Assembly (NCBI GenBank): GCA_037446555.1
Contig: JBBIIK010000008.1
Location: 1 to 64,000, forward strand
Length of the DNA stretch: 64,000 bases
Direction of reading: 5' to 3'
Source of the DNA: JANWVO01 sp037446555
Lineage (GTDB): Bacteria > Acidobacteriota > Terriglobia > Bryobacterales > Bryobacteraceae
Each line of letters opens with the position of its first letter. The first letter of the stretch is position 1. Shown here piece after piece: positions 26,549-34,886 of the stretch. The notes beneath the pieces were generated by a model. The model worked only from the letters and a program-made list of their open reading frames with translations, had not been told where the DNA came from and ran no database searches. Position numbers and translations under genes: made by a program.

Positions 26549-27682
26549 TCAGACGAGGATCGCGAAGGTCGCCTCGTTGCGCTCTACGCGGCGGTATTCC
26601 GTGTCGCGTTCCACCGGCTCGCGGCCGGCCATGCGGATCAGGTGCAGCAGCTCGCTGCGCCGCATGCCCTGGCTGGTGGTCGCGCCCGCGTCGTGGTAGA
26701 TCCGTTCTTCTACCACCGTACCGTCGATGTCGTCGGCGCCGAAGCGCTGCGCCATCTGGGCGATCTTCGGCGTCATCATGATCCAGTACGCCTTGATGTG
26801 CGGAATGTTGTCCAGCAACAGGCGCGCCACGGCGATGTTCTTCAGGTCGGCGAAACCGGTCGTGCGCGGGATATGCTCGAGCGGCGTGTTGTCGGGATGG
26901 AAGGCGAGCGGGATGTAGGTGACGAAGCCGCCGGTCTCGTCCTGCAAAGCGCGCAGCTTCAGCAGGTGGTCGACGCGATCCTCTTCCGTCTCGATGTGCC
27001 CGTAAAGCATCGTGCAGTTGGACTTGATGCCCGTGCGGTGCGCCAGCCTCGCGACTTCCAGCCACTCGCCGCCGTCGATCTTGTGATCGCAGATGATGCG
27101 GCGGACGCGCCCGGAGAAGATCTCCGCACCGCCTCCGGGCATCGAATCCAGCCCCGCTTCGCGCAGCCTGCGCAGGACCTCATCCAGAGGAATGCGGAAG
27201 CGGCGCGACAGGTAGGCGACTTCGACCATCGTGAACGCCTTGAGGTGAATCTGCGGGGAACGCTGCTTGATCCCGCGCAGCATGTCGCAATACCAGTCGA
27301 GCGTGAGCTCGGGGTGCAGCCCTCCGACGATGTGAAGTTCCGTAATACCCTCGGCGGCGCCCTGCGCGGCGCGCGCCCAGACGTCTTCCAGCGACATCGT
27401 GTATGCGTTCGGGTCTTTCGCCTTTTTGCCGAAGGCGCAGAGCTTGCAGGAGGCGACGCAGACGTCAGTGGGATTGATGTGGCGGTTGACGTTGAAGTAG
27501 GTGACGTTGCCGTGCATCCGCTCGCGCACGACGTTCGCCATGTAGCCGATTGCCAGCAAGTCGTGCGAGCGGTAAAGGAGAACGCCGTCCTCGAAGGTGA
27601 GCCGTTCCCCGCGCTGCACTTTCTCCAGCACGGACCAGAGGCGCACGTCATCAAACACGGGGGTCTCAAGTGGTGTCGTCAT
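26549..27682 (-). CDS. mqnE: Aminofutalosine synthase (radical SAM)
   Basis: MqnE joins 3-[(1-carboxyvinyl)oxy]benzoate to the SAM-derived adenosyl radical to make aminofutalosine in the futalosine menaquinone pathway. The 377-aa protein has the radical SAM cluster motif C75-x3-C79-x2-C82 (CVASCKLC) and MqnE/MqnC/CofH family segments such as GNVTYFNVNRHINPTDVC, HIVGGLHPEL and MPGGGAEIF. MqnC and CofH are close relatives, but adjacency to a UbiA prenyltransferase favours MqnE. The ATG at 27682 is chosen because an earlier start would overlap the upstream gene. Confidence 0.88.
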   Translation of the reverse strand: MTTPLETPVFDDVRLWSVLEKVQRGERLTFEDGVLLYRSHDLLAIGYMANVVRERMHGNVTYFNVNRHINPTDVCVASCKLCAFGKKAKDPNAYTMSLEDVWARAAQGAAEGITELHIVGGLHPELTLDWYCDMLRGIKQRSPQIHLKAFTMVEVAYLSRRFRIPLDEVLRRLREAGLDSMPGGGAEIFSGRVRRIICDHKIDGGEWLEVARLAHRTGIKSNCTMLYGHIETEEDRVDHLLKLRALQDETGGFVTYIPLAFHPDNTPLEHIPRTTGFADLKNIAVARLLLDNIPHIKAYWIMMTPKIAQMAQRFGADDIDGTVVEERIYHDAGATTSQGMRRSELLHLIRMAGREPVERDTEYRRVERNEATFAILV

Positions 27683-27689
27683 CACGGGA

Positions 27690-28634
27690 TCAAGCTCCCA
27701 GTGGCCGGAGGAAGATGTCGGCAGCCCAGAAACCAAAGAATACCACTCCGACCCAGCCGTTCACGGTGAAGAACGCGGCATCGACGCGCGACAGGTCGTC
27801 TGCGCGCACCAGCCGGTGTTCCCAGACGAGCAGCGCCGCTGTCACCGCGATGCCCGCCCATGCCGGCGCGCCCGCCCCGAAGCTGTGCGCGAGCATCACG
27901 AGGGAAGCCACCATGACGGCGTGAAAAGCGCGCGCCGCCACAAGCGCTCTCGCGATTCCCAGACGCGCAGGAAGGCTGAAGAGTCCCTCGCGGCGGTCAA
28001 ACTCGTAATCCTGGCAGGAGTAGATCACGTCGAACCCGGCGGTCCAGAGCGTCACCGCTGCCGTCAGCCAAAGGATACGGAGGTCGAGCGAGCCGGTGAC
28101 GGCTATCCACGCTGCCGCCGGTGCGATACCCAACGCAAAGCCGAGCACCAGGTGGGACAGCGACGTGAAACGTTTGGTCCAGGAATAGAAAAAGACGATG
28201 GCTAGCGCCACGGGCGCCAGTTGCAGGCAAAGCCGGTTCAGCATCCCCGCCGAAAGGATGAACAGCAGGGAACAGGCGGCAGTGAAGCCCCAGGCGAAAC
28301 CGCGCGACAACAGCCCGGCGGGCAGGTGGCGGGTGCGCGTTCGCGGATTGCGCGCGTCGATCCCGGCGTCGAGAATCCGGTTGAATGCCATCGCCGCCGA
28401 GCGCGCCGTCACCATGCAGGCGAGGATCCAGCCGAGCCGGGGCCACAGCGACGCAGCCGGCACAGCCGTCTCCCGCCATGCCAACAGCGCCGCGGTGAGA
28501 GCGAACGGCAGCGCGAATACGGAGTGCTCGATGCGGATCATCTCCAGCGTGAGCACAAAACGGCGCCAAAGGCGGCTGAAAGGGCTGGCTAGAGGAGCGG
28601 CCGGATGCATGGGCGGCTGCGGTTCTTTTACCAT
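27690..28634 (-). CDS. mqnP: UbiA-family prenyltransferase (menaquinone, MqnP-type)
   Basis: The 314-aa integral membrane protein has about eight to nine hydrophobic helices and both UbiA aspartate motifs: NRILDAGIDARNPRTRTR near 107-124 and DVIYSCQDYEFDRREG near 221-236. UbiA enzymes attach a polyprenyl chain to an aromatic ring. Next to mqnE, the likely job is prenylation in the futalosine menaquinone pathway rather than ubiquinone synthesis. It lies 7 bp upstream of mqnE. The start could instead be the ATG at 28610. It is divergent from the DUF192 gene with only 8 bp between the start codons. Confidence 0.87.
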   Translation of the reverse strand: MVKEPQPPMHPAAPLASPFSRLWRRFVLTLEMIRIEHSVFALPFALTAALLAWRETAVPAASLWPRLGWILACMVTARSAAMAFNRILDAGIDARNPRTRTRHLPAGLLSRGFAWGFTAACSLLFILSAGMLNRLCLQLAPVALAIVFFYSWTKRFTSLSHLVLGFALGIAPAAAWIAVTGSLDLRILWLTAAVTLWTAGFDVIYSCQDYEFDRREGLFSLPARLGIARALVAARAFHAVMVASLVMLAHSFGAGAPAWAGIAVTAALLVWEHRLVRADDLSRVDAAFFTVNGWVGVVFFGFWAADIFLRPLGA

Positions 28635-28642
28635 ATTAAGAG

Positions 28643-29101
28643 ATGCGCGCCCTCAGCCCGGCGTTGTGGATCCTGGTGGCCGGACTCTCCGCTTGCAGCG
28701 GCCCCGGCACGGCCATGCGGCCGGAAGAATACAACACGGTGCCCGTCCGGCTCCCGGGCGGGAAGGTCATCCGGGCCGAACAGCTTGTGCAGCCGGAGGA
28801 GCTGGCGCGCGGCATGATGTTTCGCGACGAGTTGCCGGAGGACCGCGGACTGCTCTTTTACCACGGCAAGCCGGGCCGCTACCCGTACTGGATGTACCAG
28901 GTGAAGGTGCCGCTGGATATCGTCTGGCTGGACGGACAGAAGCGCGTCGTGCAGGTTGTCCATGCGGCGCCGCCCTGCCCGGGACCGCAAGACCGCTGTC
29001 TTGCCTACGGCGGGGCCTTCGATGCGCTCTACGTCCTCGAAGTACGCGCCGGGGTGGCGAAGGCCAACGGGCTGCGGCCCGGGGCGCAGGTGGAGTTTTA
29101 G
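28643..29101 (+). CDS. DUF192 lipoprotein
   Basis: The 152-aa protein has a lipoprotein signal with the lipobox ending at C18 (AGLSAC), then a DUF192 domain (about 32-150) with the typical ELARGMMFRDELPEDRGLLF stretch and a central MYQVKVPLDIVWLD. DUF192 proteins are small, mostly exported beta-barrel-like domains of unknown function. A Cys pair inside PPCPGPQDRC near 112-121 might form a disulfide. Only 8 bp separate it from the divergent prenyltransferase start, and no Shine-Dalgarno is visible at the usual distance. Confidence 0.87.
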   Translation: MRALSPALWILVAGLSACSGPGTAMRPEEYNTVPVRLPGGKVIRAEQLVQPEELARGMMFRDELPEDRGLLFYHGKPGRYPYWMYQVKVPLDIVWLDGQKRVVQVVHAAPPCPGPQDRCLAYGGAFDALYVLEVRAGVAKANGLRPGAQVEF

Positions 29102-29119
29102 CCGGCCGGGGAGGGACTG

Positions 29120-29866
29120 ATGGACCAGGATCTGCTCAAGAGCCTGCTCGAACAGGTGCGGGAAGGCGTCGTGGATGTGGACGAGGCGCTGGAGCGGTTG
29201 CGCCACATGCCGTTCGAGACGCTCGGCTACGCCACCATCGATCACCACCGCGCCATCCGCGTAGGCATGCCGGAGGTGGTCTTTGGCAAGGGCAAGACCG
29301 CCGGGCAGACCGTGAACATCGCTTCCCGCCTGCTGGAGCGAGCCTCCAACGTGCTGGTGACGCGCACCAGCAAGGAGGTGTTTGAATCCCTCCGCACGCG
29401 CTTTCCGGAGGCGGAGTACTTCCCGCTTTCCGGCGCTTTGCGCGTGTGGCGGGACCGCAGGCCGAAGGGCAAGGGCAAGCTGCTGGTGATCAGCGCCGGG
29501 ACCACGGATCTGCCCGTGGCGGAGGAGGCGGTGGTCACCGCCGAGGTGATGGGCAACGAGGTGATTCAGGTCCACGATGTGGGCGTGGCGGGCATCCACC
29601 GTCTGCTCGGGCATTACGAAATGCTCAGGCAGGCTCGCGTGATTGTGGTGTGCGCGGGCATGGAGGGCGCACTGCCAAGCGCCGTCGGCGGCATGGTGAG
29701 CTGCCCGGTTGTCGCCGTGCCCACCAGTGTGGGCTATGGAGCCAGCTTTCACGGGCTGGCTGCGTTGCTGGGCATGCTGAACAGCTGCGCCAGCAACGTC
29801 AGCGTAGTCAACATCGACAACGGTTTCGGAGGCGGCTATGTCGCCAGCCTCATCAACAGGCTCTGA
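29120..29866 (+). CDS. larB: LarB-type nicotinate mononucleotide-related carboxylase/hydrolase
   Basis: LarB carboxylates nicotinic acid adenine dinucleotide, the first step in making the nickel-pincer cofactor of lactate racemase. The 248-aa protein has an N-terminal helical part (about 1-55) and an AIR-carboxylase/PurE-like fold (about 120-248) with AGTTDLPVAEEA, AGMEGALPSAVGG and CPVVAVPTSVGYG. No larC or larE gene lies in this window, so the pathway may be split or LarB may serve another role here. It starts 18 bp after the DUF192 gene. Confidence 0.9.
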   Translation: MDQDLLKSLLEQVREGVVDVDEALERLRHMPFETLGYATIDHHRAIRVGMPEVVFGKGKTAGQTVNIASRLLERASNVLVTRTSKEVFESLRTRFPEAEYFPLSGALRVWRDRRPKGKGKLLVISAGTTDLPVAEEAVVTAEVMGNEVIQVHDVGVAGIHRLLGHYEMLRQARVIVVCAGMEGALPSAVGGMVSCPVVAVPTSVGYGASFHGLAALLGMLNSCASNVSVVNIDNGFGGGYVASLINRL

Positions 29867-29875
29867 CGGCGCGCT

Positions 29876-30259
29876 TCAGACCGCTGCTTTCAGTACGCCC
29901 GCTTTCAACGCCTCTGCGAACACGTAAATGCCAAACAGCGGCTTCTCTTCGCCCCTTCCCCACCGGTTGACTTTCCATTGCGCGCGGAGGAATTTCACGT
30001 CGGGATGATTGCGAAGGTCGAGCACACGGGAATAGACGCCGCAGTAGAACTTCTGCGGGAAGGCAATCAGGGGCTTGGCCTCCCATTGAACGCCGTCCCC
30101 GGACCCGTGGATCGCCAAGTCCAGACTCTCCTGTTCGATGATCCGGTGGATGCCAAGAGTCACCGTCAGCAGCCCGCCGGCCGAGGAGCCAAGCTCCAGA
30201 GCCGGGCCATTGCCATTCTCCCGGATTTCCAGCTCAGGTACGAGAAATGCAGGCAGCAT
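29876..30259 (-). CDS. Hypothetical protein
   Basis: A 127-aa protein with no signal peptide, membrane helix or motif that I recognise. It is beta-rich, with alternating hydrophobic stretches (PALELGSSAGGLLTVTLGI, then LDLAIHGSGDGVQWE), and ends in a Lys/Ala tail. It sits convergent to larB (9 bp gap) and 63 bp downstream of no same-strand neighbour; the aminotransferase gene ends 63 bp away at 30323. Coding is supported by length and by codon use like its neighbours. Confidence 0.6.
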   Translation of the reverse strand: MLPAFLVPELEIRENGNGPALELGSSAGGLLTVTLGIHRIIEQESLDLAIHGSGDGVQWEAKPLIAFPQKFYCGVYSRVLDLRNHPDVKFLRAQWKVNRWGRGEEKPLFGIYVFAEALKAGVLKAAV

Positions 30260-30322
30260 CGGATTTTCCTCGAAACCGAACTCGAATGGCCACTGCCGCC
30301 GCTGCCGCCAGGGCCGGCGGCG

Positions 30323-31501
30323 TCAGACTGTGCGGAGCCGCTCAACCAATAGTCGGCCCGCCTCTTCCAGAGTCTCATATTTCTTGCAAAAACAGAAGCG
30401 GATCCAGCCCGCTCCGGCCGCTTTCTTGTTGAAGAAGCTGCTGCCGGGCACAGCGGCCACGCCGGCGCGCTCCGGCAGGCGCCGGCAGAGTTCGTCGCCG
30501 TCCCTAAATCCGGCGCTGCGGATATCCGCCATGACGTAATATGCCCCTGACGGGGGCTCACAGGCGAAACCCGCTCTCCGCAGCCCGTCCACCAGGATCC
30601 TGCGCCGCTTCTCGTAGGACGATTTCAGTTCCTCGTAGTACTCGTCCGGCAACGCCAGCGCCTCTGCCACCGCGTACTGCAGGGGCGCGGGCGCCCCGAC
30701 GGTGAGGAAGTCGTGCACCTTGCGGATGGCGGACGTGATCTCCGGGGGCGCCGTCACCCACCCCACACGCCAGCCGGTCACCGAATAGGTTTTGGACGCC
30801 GAGCTGACTGTCACCGTGCGGTCGCGCATCCAGGGAAATGCCGCCATAGGAATGTGCTGCGCGCCGTCATATGTAATGTGTTCATAAATTTCGTCGGTGA
30901 TGCAAAGAGCGTCGAATTCCAGGCACAGCCCCGAGATCTGCATCAATTCATCCGCGGTGAACACCTTGCCAGTGGGATTATGCGGGTTGTTGACAACAAT
31001 CGCCTTCGTTTTCTGGGAAAAAGCACGGCGCAATTCTTCGAGATCGAATTTCCAGTCCGGCGGGTGCAGCCGCACATAACGCCGGGTGGCGGAACAGAGG
31101 TCAGCGTCCGGGCCGTAGTTCTCGTAGAACGGCTCAAACAGGATGACCTCGTCATCCGGGTTCGTGGTCGCCAGCAGCGCCGAGATCATCCCCTCCGTGG
31201 AACCGCACACGACGGTGACCTCGGCGTCTGCATCCACCTCCATCCCGTAGAACCGCCCGTAGGAAGCGGCAACCGCCCGTCGCAGCGGCCCGGCCCCCCA
31301 CGTCACCGCATACTGATTGCGGTCTTCCGCGATGGCGCGCGCGGCGGCTTCCTTCAAGACTGCAGGCGCCGGGAAGTCCGGAAACCCCTGAGCCAGATTC
31401 ACCGCGTTGTGGCGCAGCGCCAGGCGGGTCATTTCGCGGATCACGCTTTCGGTGAATCCGGCGGTGCGCGAGGCACGGAAGCGGTCAGCGTTTTCCCGCA
31501 A
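30323..31501 (-). CDS. Class I/II PLP aminotransferase (methionine/kynurenine type)
   Basis: The best start is a TTG at 31501, 8 bp after AAAGGAG; the conserved FTESVIREMTRLA segment lies just inside it, so a later ATG would cut the family N-terminus. The 392-aa protein shows VNLAQGFPDFPAP near 36-48, NNPHNPTGKV near 168, and the PLP lysine in SSASKTYSVTGWRVGW near 232-247. The pattern matches the MalY/YbdL-like methionine and kynurenine-oxoglutarate transaminases. It overlaps the end of the transglycosylase gene by 17 bp. Substrate choice among aromatic and methionine-type amino acids is uncertain. Confidence 0.88.
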   Translation of the reverse strand: MRENADRFRASRTAGFTESVIREMTRLALRHNAVNLAQGFPDFPAPAVLKEAAARAIAEDRNQYAVTWGAGPLRRAVAASYGRFYGMEVDADAEVTVVCGSTEGMISALLATTNPDDEVILFEPFYENYGPDADLCSATRRYVRLHPPDWKFDLEELRRAFSQKTKAIVVNNPHNPTGKVFTADELMQISGLCLEFDALCITDEIYEHITYDGAQHIPMAAFPWMRDRTVTVSSASKTYSVTGWRVGWVTAPPEITSAIRKVHDFLTVGAPAPLQYAVAEALALPDEYYEELKSSYEKRRRILVDGLRRAGFACEPPSGAYYVMADIRSAGFRDGDELCRRLPERAGVAAVPGSSFFNKKAAGAGWIRFCFCKKYETLEEAGRLLVERLRTV

Positions 31502-33749
31502 CGGACTTCGCTCCTTTCCGCAAGGATGATTTCCGCGGACGCGTGGATGGCCGCGGCTTCGCTTTTGAAGCGGGCTTCGCCTTCGGGGCGGGCTTGGCCG
31601 ACGCTGCCGGGCGGGGCTCCGCCGTCGCGCCGGTGGCCGTCCCCGCCGCAGGCGCCTGCGGTCCGTACAGCCAGCGATAGATCTCCCGGTTCCGCAGGAT
31701 GATCTGGACGTAATCGCGGGTCTGCTGCAGCGGGATCGTCTCGACAAACTCGGCCGGCTCCCGGAACTCGCCCCATCCAGTCCACACCGGAATCCGCGTG
31801 GGCCCGGCGTTGTAAGCCGCCAGCGCCTCTTCCACCCGTCCCTGCCTTGAGTCAAGGAGCCGCGCCAGGAAGTAGGTGCCGACAGTGACGTTCACCCCCG
31901 GATTGTGGAGCGCGCGGCGCGTCACAGGGCGCATCCGGAGCCGCCTGCCGAGTTCGCGCCCGGTGCCGGGCATCACCTGCATCAGCCCGATCGCGCCCGA
32001 GGGTGACACGGCATCGGGATCAAACTCGGACTCCTGCCGGATGAGCGCCGCCACGAGCAGGGGATCCAGACCGTTCTTCCGCGCCTCACGCCGGATCAGA
32101 TCCCGGTAGGGGAAAGGAAACGCCAGCTCCCAGAAGCGCCGGGGCGCCGCCTCGCGGGGCAACCAAAGATAGCCGGGGACCGTCCCGCGGATGTGCCGGA
32201 CGGCAACGCCCCAAGCGCCCCGGGCGCTGGCGATCTCCGCCGCCTCCAGGGCCAGTGCATACGGCGAACTGCCGTTGCGCGCGCCAAAACGCAATTCGAT
32301 TTCCGCCCAGACGCCCAGCGATTCCGCCGCCAGATGGCGTGCCCGGGCGATTCGCCACTTCGCCTCTTCGCCGGGGCGGAAATCCGCGTCCCGCGGCCTC
32401 TCCGGCCAGCGGAACGATTCCAGGAACCGCGCCGCAGGCCCGGCCCCGCCCCCGTTCCCGGCAGCGGGTTGCGGCTTCGAGGCTGCCAGGGTGGCGTAGT
32501 AGAAGTTCGGGAATCGCGACTTCAGTTCGGAATAATAAACGTGCGCCGCCTGAAAATTGCTCCGCTCTTCTTCGAGCCTCCCCAGGAAATACAGCGCCGT
32601 TCCGGCACGGTCCGACCCGGGATGCCTCGAGAGATGCCCTTTCAGAAGATCTTCGGCCGCAGCGCTGCGGTCCAGCCAGGCGCGCCAAGCCACCTTCCAG
32701 TGGCAGCCCGCGGCCTCCGGCTCTTCGGAGAAGTCTTCGGCACACGCTCGCAACAGAGGGACGAAGGATACCGCCTCGTTCCGGATCAGGAAATGATTGG
32801 CCGCTTGGATGGTCGCCAGGAGCGTCCAGCGCGACCTGGGCGCGCGCCGCCGGAGTTCCGCCAGCGCCTCCAGCATCGCCTGTGGATCGTCGAGACGGCG
32901 GTGGCAAAGCACAATGAAATGCATACGTTCCGCCTCCGCCTCAGCGCTTGTCAGGCGCATCGCGCCCAACTCCGCCAGCGCATCGCGCGTCTTCCGTTGC
33001 GAGTACAGAGCCGCCGCCGCCCGCACGCGGGCCGTTTCCCGCATCTCCTGCGCCGCGCCAGAGCGCGCCAGCGACAGCCATTCCGCCCGCGCGTCCGCAT
33101 CACGCCCGGCGGCTGCCAGCCGCGCCGCCCGTTCGGCCAGCAGTTCGTCCGGCATGGGCGGCAGACGCAGTGCAGGATCTCTTTCCAGCGCCGCCAGCGC
33201 ATCGCGCGCGGCCGAGGATTCTTTCGCCAGAGGATGAAGACAGTAGATGCGCCGGTAGAGCTCCACGGCGCGGATCTTCTCGCCGAGCCCTTCCCGCGCC
33301 AGCGCCGCCGCCAGGGTTGCCTGCGGCTCGGGCAAATCCTTCCCCCCGCGCTCCAGCATTTTGAGAGCACCGGCGAACCTGCCCGCCTTGACGAGCGACT
33401 CCGCCCCCAGCACTGCCGCACGTCCGGCGACGGAGGAAGGGAACCGCGTCTGCCAGACCGGCCCGAGCGCTGCCGCCGCCTCCTCGAACCGCCGTGTTCC
33501 GGCCAGCGCCTGAGCCCGCCAGTAGGCAAGGAAGTCCGCGATTTGGGGATGCCCGGGACCCAGCGCCGCCAGCTGTTCCGCCGCTCCAGCCGCTCCGCGC
33601 GCGGCCGCCGCGACTGCGGCCGCCAAAGCCCCGCCCCGCGGCGGCGGACCCTGTTGCGCCGGCGCCAAGGCCCCGCAGAGCGCCAGCCAGGCCGCCGCCT
33701 CAGGCCAGCGGACCCGGATAGTCCGGCCCGAGAAGGCTGGAATCGTCAT
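31485..33749 (-). CDS. Soluble lytic murein transglycosylase (Slt-like)
   Basis: The 754-aa protein has a short hydrophobic N-terminus (AAAWLALCGALAPAQQ), a long alpha-helical superhelix of about 500 residues with TPR-like units, then a Slt (GH23) catalytic domain (about 565-700): ALIRQESEFDPDAVSPSG with the catalytic Glu, GLMQVMPGT, and ALAAYNAGPTRIPVW. It ends in a Lys/Ala/Pro-rich basic tail (about 710-754). Such enzymes cleave peptidoglycan to 1,6-anhydro products. The gene starts inside the 3' end of the upstream GAF-like gene (50 bp overlap). Confidence 0.92.
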   Translation of the reverse strand: MTIPAFSGRTIRVRWPEAAAWLALCGALAPAQQGPPPRGGALAAAVAAAARGAAGAAEQLAALGPGHPQIADFLAYWRAQALAGTRRFEEAAAALGPVWQTRFPSSVAGRAAVLGAESLVKAGRFAGALKMLERGGKDLPEPQATLAAALAREGLGEKIRAVELYRRIYCLHPLAKESSAARDALAALERDPALRLPPMPDELLAERAARLAAAGRDADARAEWLSLARSGAAQEMRETARVRAAAALYSQRKTRDALAELGAMRLTSAEAEAERMHFIVLCHRRLDDPQAMLEALAELRRRAPRSRWTLLATIQAANHFLIRNEAVSFVPLLRACAEDFSEEPEAAGCHWKVAWRAWLDRSAAAEDLLKGHLSRHPGSDRAGTALYFLGRLEEERSNFQAAHVYYSELKSRFPNFYYATLAASKPQPAAGNGGGAGPAARFLESFRWPERPRDADFRPGEEAKWRIARARHLAAESLGVWAEIELRFGARNGSSPYALALEAAEIASARGAWGVAVRHIRGTVPGYLWLPREAAPRRFWELAFPFPYRDLIRREARKNGLDPLLVAALIRQESEFDPDAVSPSGAIGLMQVMPGTGRELGRRLRMRPVTRRALHNPGVNVTVGTYFLARLLDSRQGRVEEALAAYNAGPTRIPVWTGWGEFREPAEFVETIPLQQTRDYVQIILRNREIYRWLYGPQAPAAGTATGATAEPRPAASAKPAPKAKPASKAKPRPSTRPRKSSLRKGAKSVAGKR

Positions 33750-34842
33750 TCGCCAGGGTCCTCAGGATTTCCAGGTGGAGGTAATCGATCATCGACGGAA
33801 CGAGCATGAATTCATGCTTGAACTGAGCTCGGCTGCGGTCGATTTCGTCTTTCAAAATAGCGTAAATGTTTCCGATTTCCCTGCCCTCCCGCACTTTTTT
33901 CGCGTGATAAAGGCGGATCTCCGCCACGCGCACGCGCGCAAACCGCTGCGCTTTGGCGTGAAGCTCCTGCTCCTCGCGCGGCAACGCGGACCACTCCGGC
34001 GCCTCCGGCGCGGACGCCGCGGCGGCGGGCGCGGGCAGAGGCGCCGCCGGCAGAATGGGAATCACCGGCGCCCTCTCCGGCTGCGCCGCTCCGGACGCTT
34101 GCAGGGCATCCAGCGCCGGTCCGGCCAGCGCCGTGACCACCTCCAGCAGGTTCAAGTCCACCGGCTCGGCTCCGCTCTCGATGTAAAGCACGGCCGACAC
34201 CTTGCGCTTTCCCTCCCGCTGACCGGTCACCACCGGCAGGAGGCAGATCCGCTTCTCCTCGTCGCCGTCGAGCGCTTCGCTCAGCTCCGCGCTCAACTCG
34301 CCCGCAGAAGCCATGCAAATCACCGTATCCATCGACTCCAGCACATTGCGGAACGCCGGCGCCTGCGACAAAGGAACGGCGCTTTCCGGCGTCCGCGCCA
34401 GTGAAAAATCGGCCGTGGCGCGGTGGTCCTCGTATTGGATCCTGCCCGCGGCGACGCTGAACAGCACGGCTCGGGGCGCGAATTCGAACACCCCGTCCAG
34501 CAATGCCGAGGCCCAAGCGGCGGCGCTGTCTGCCTCCGCCAGCCGGCGCGCGGCGTGGTTCAGGCGCTCGCCCAGGGCCCGCAGCGCCGCCGAGGCCGCC
34601 TGCGCCGTCTCCCTTTCCACGCGCTCCGCCACGCGCGCTTCCAGTTCCTGCGTGAAAGCCTCCCGGAACGCATCGAAACGCTCCTCGATGGCCCGCCCCA
34701 GGTGCTCCCGCCAGCCGCGCTCCAGCAGCTCCTGCACGGACTCCACGTGCAACTGCCAGGCGGCGGCGATCTGCTCTTCGGCCGTGCGGCGTTCCCTTTC
34801 GAACAAATCTTGTCCGTTTTGTTGTTGCATCGGGGGTTCCAT
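33700..34842 (-). CDS. GAF-like protein of unknown function with coiled-coil N-terminus
   Basis: The 380-aa protein (ATG at 34842; 34830 is an alternative) starts with a charged, helical, probably coiled-coil segment (about 10-100; ERERRTAEEQIAAAW, LEARVAERVERETAQA). A GAF-like domain follows (about 105-250: ASALLDGVFEFAPRAVLF, VSAVLYIESGAEPVDLNLLEVV), then a Pro/Ala linker and a C-terminal helical block (about 295-370: QELHAKAQRFARVRVAEIRLYH, EIGNIYAILKDEIDRSRAQF). No membrane segment or catalytic motif is evident. It may be a cytoplasmic sensor; the ligand is unknown. It lies 44 bp after an AsmA-like gene. Confidence 0.7.
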   Translation of the reverse strand: MEPPMQQQNGQDLFERERRTAEEQIAAAWQLHVESVQELLERGWREHLGRAIEERFDAFREAFTQELEARVAERVERETAQAASAALRALGERLNHAARRLAEADSAAAWASALLDGVFEFAPRAVLFSVAAGRIQYEDHRATADFSLARTPESAVPLSQAPAFRNVLESMDTVICMASAGELSAELSEALDGDEEKRICLLPVVTGQREGKRKVSAVLYIESGAEPVDLNLLEVVTALAGPALDALQASGAAQPERAPVIPILPAAPLPAPAAAASAPEAPEWSALPREEQELHAKAQRFARVRVAEIRLYHAKKVREGREIGNIYAILKDEIDRSRAQFKHEFMLVPSMIDYLHLEILRTLANDDSSLLGPDYPGPLA

Positions 34843-34886
34843 GGCTCGCGTCGGGATCCGGCTGCTCTCAAAAGTGTATCGCGCCG

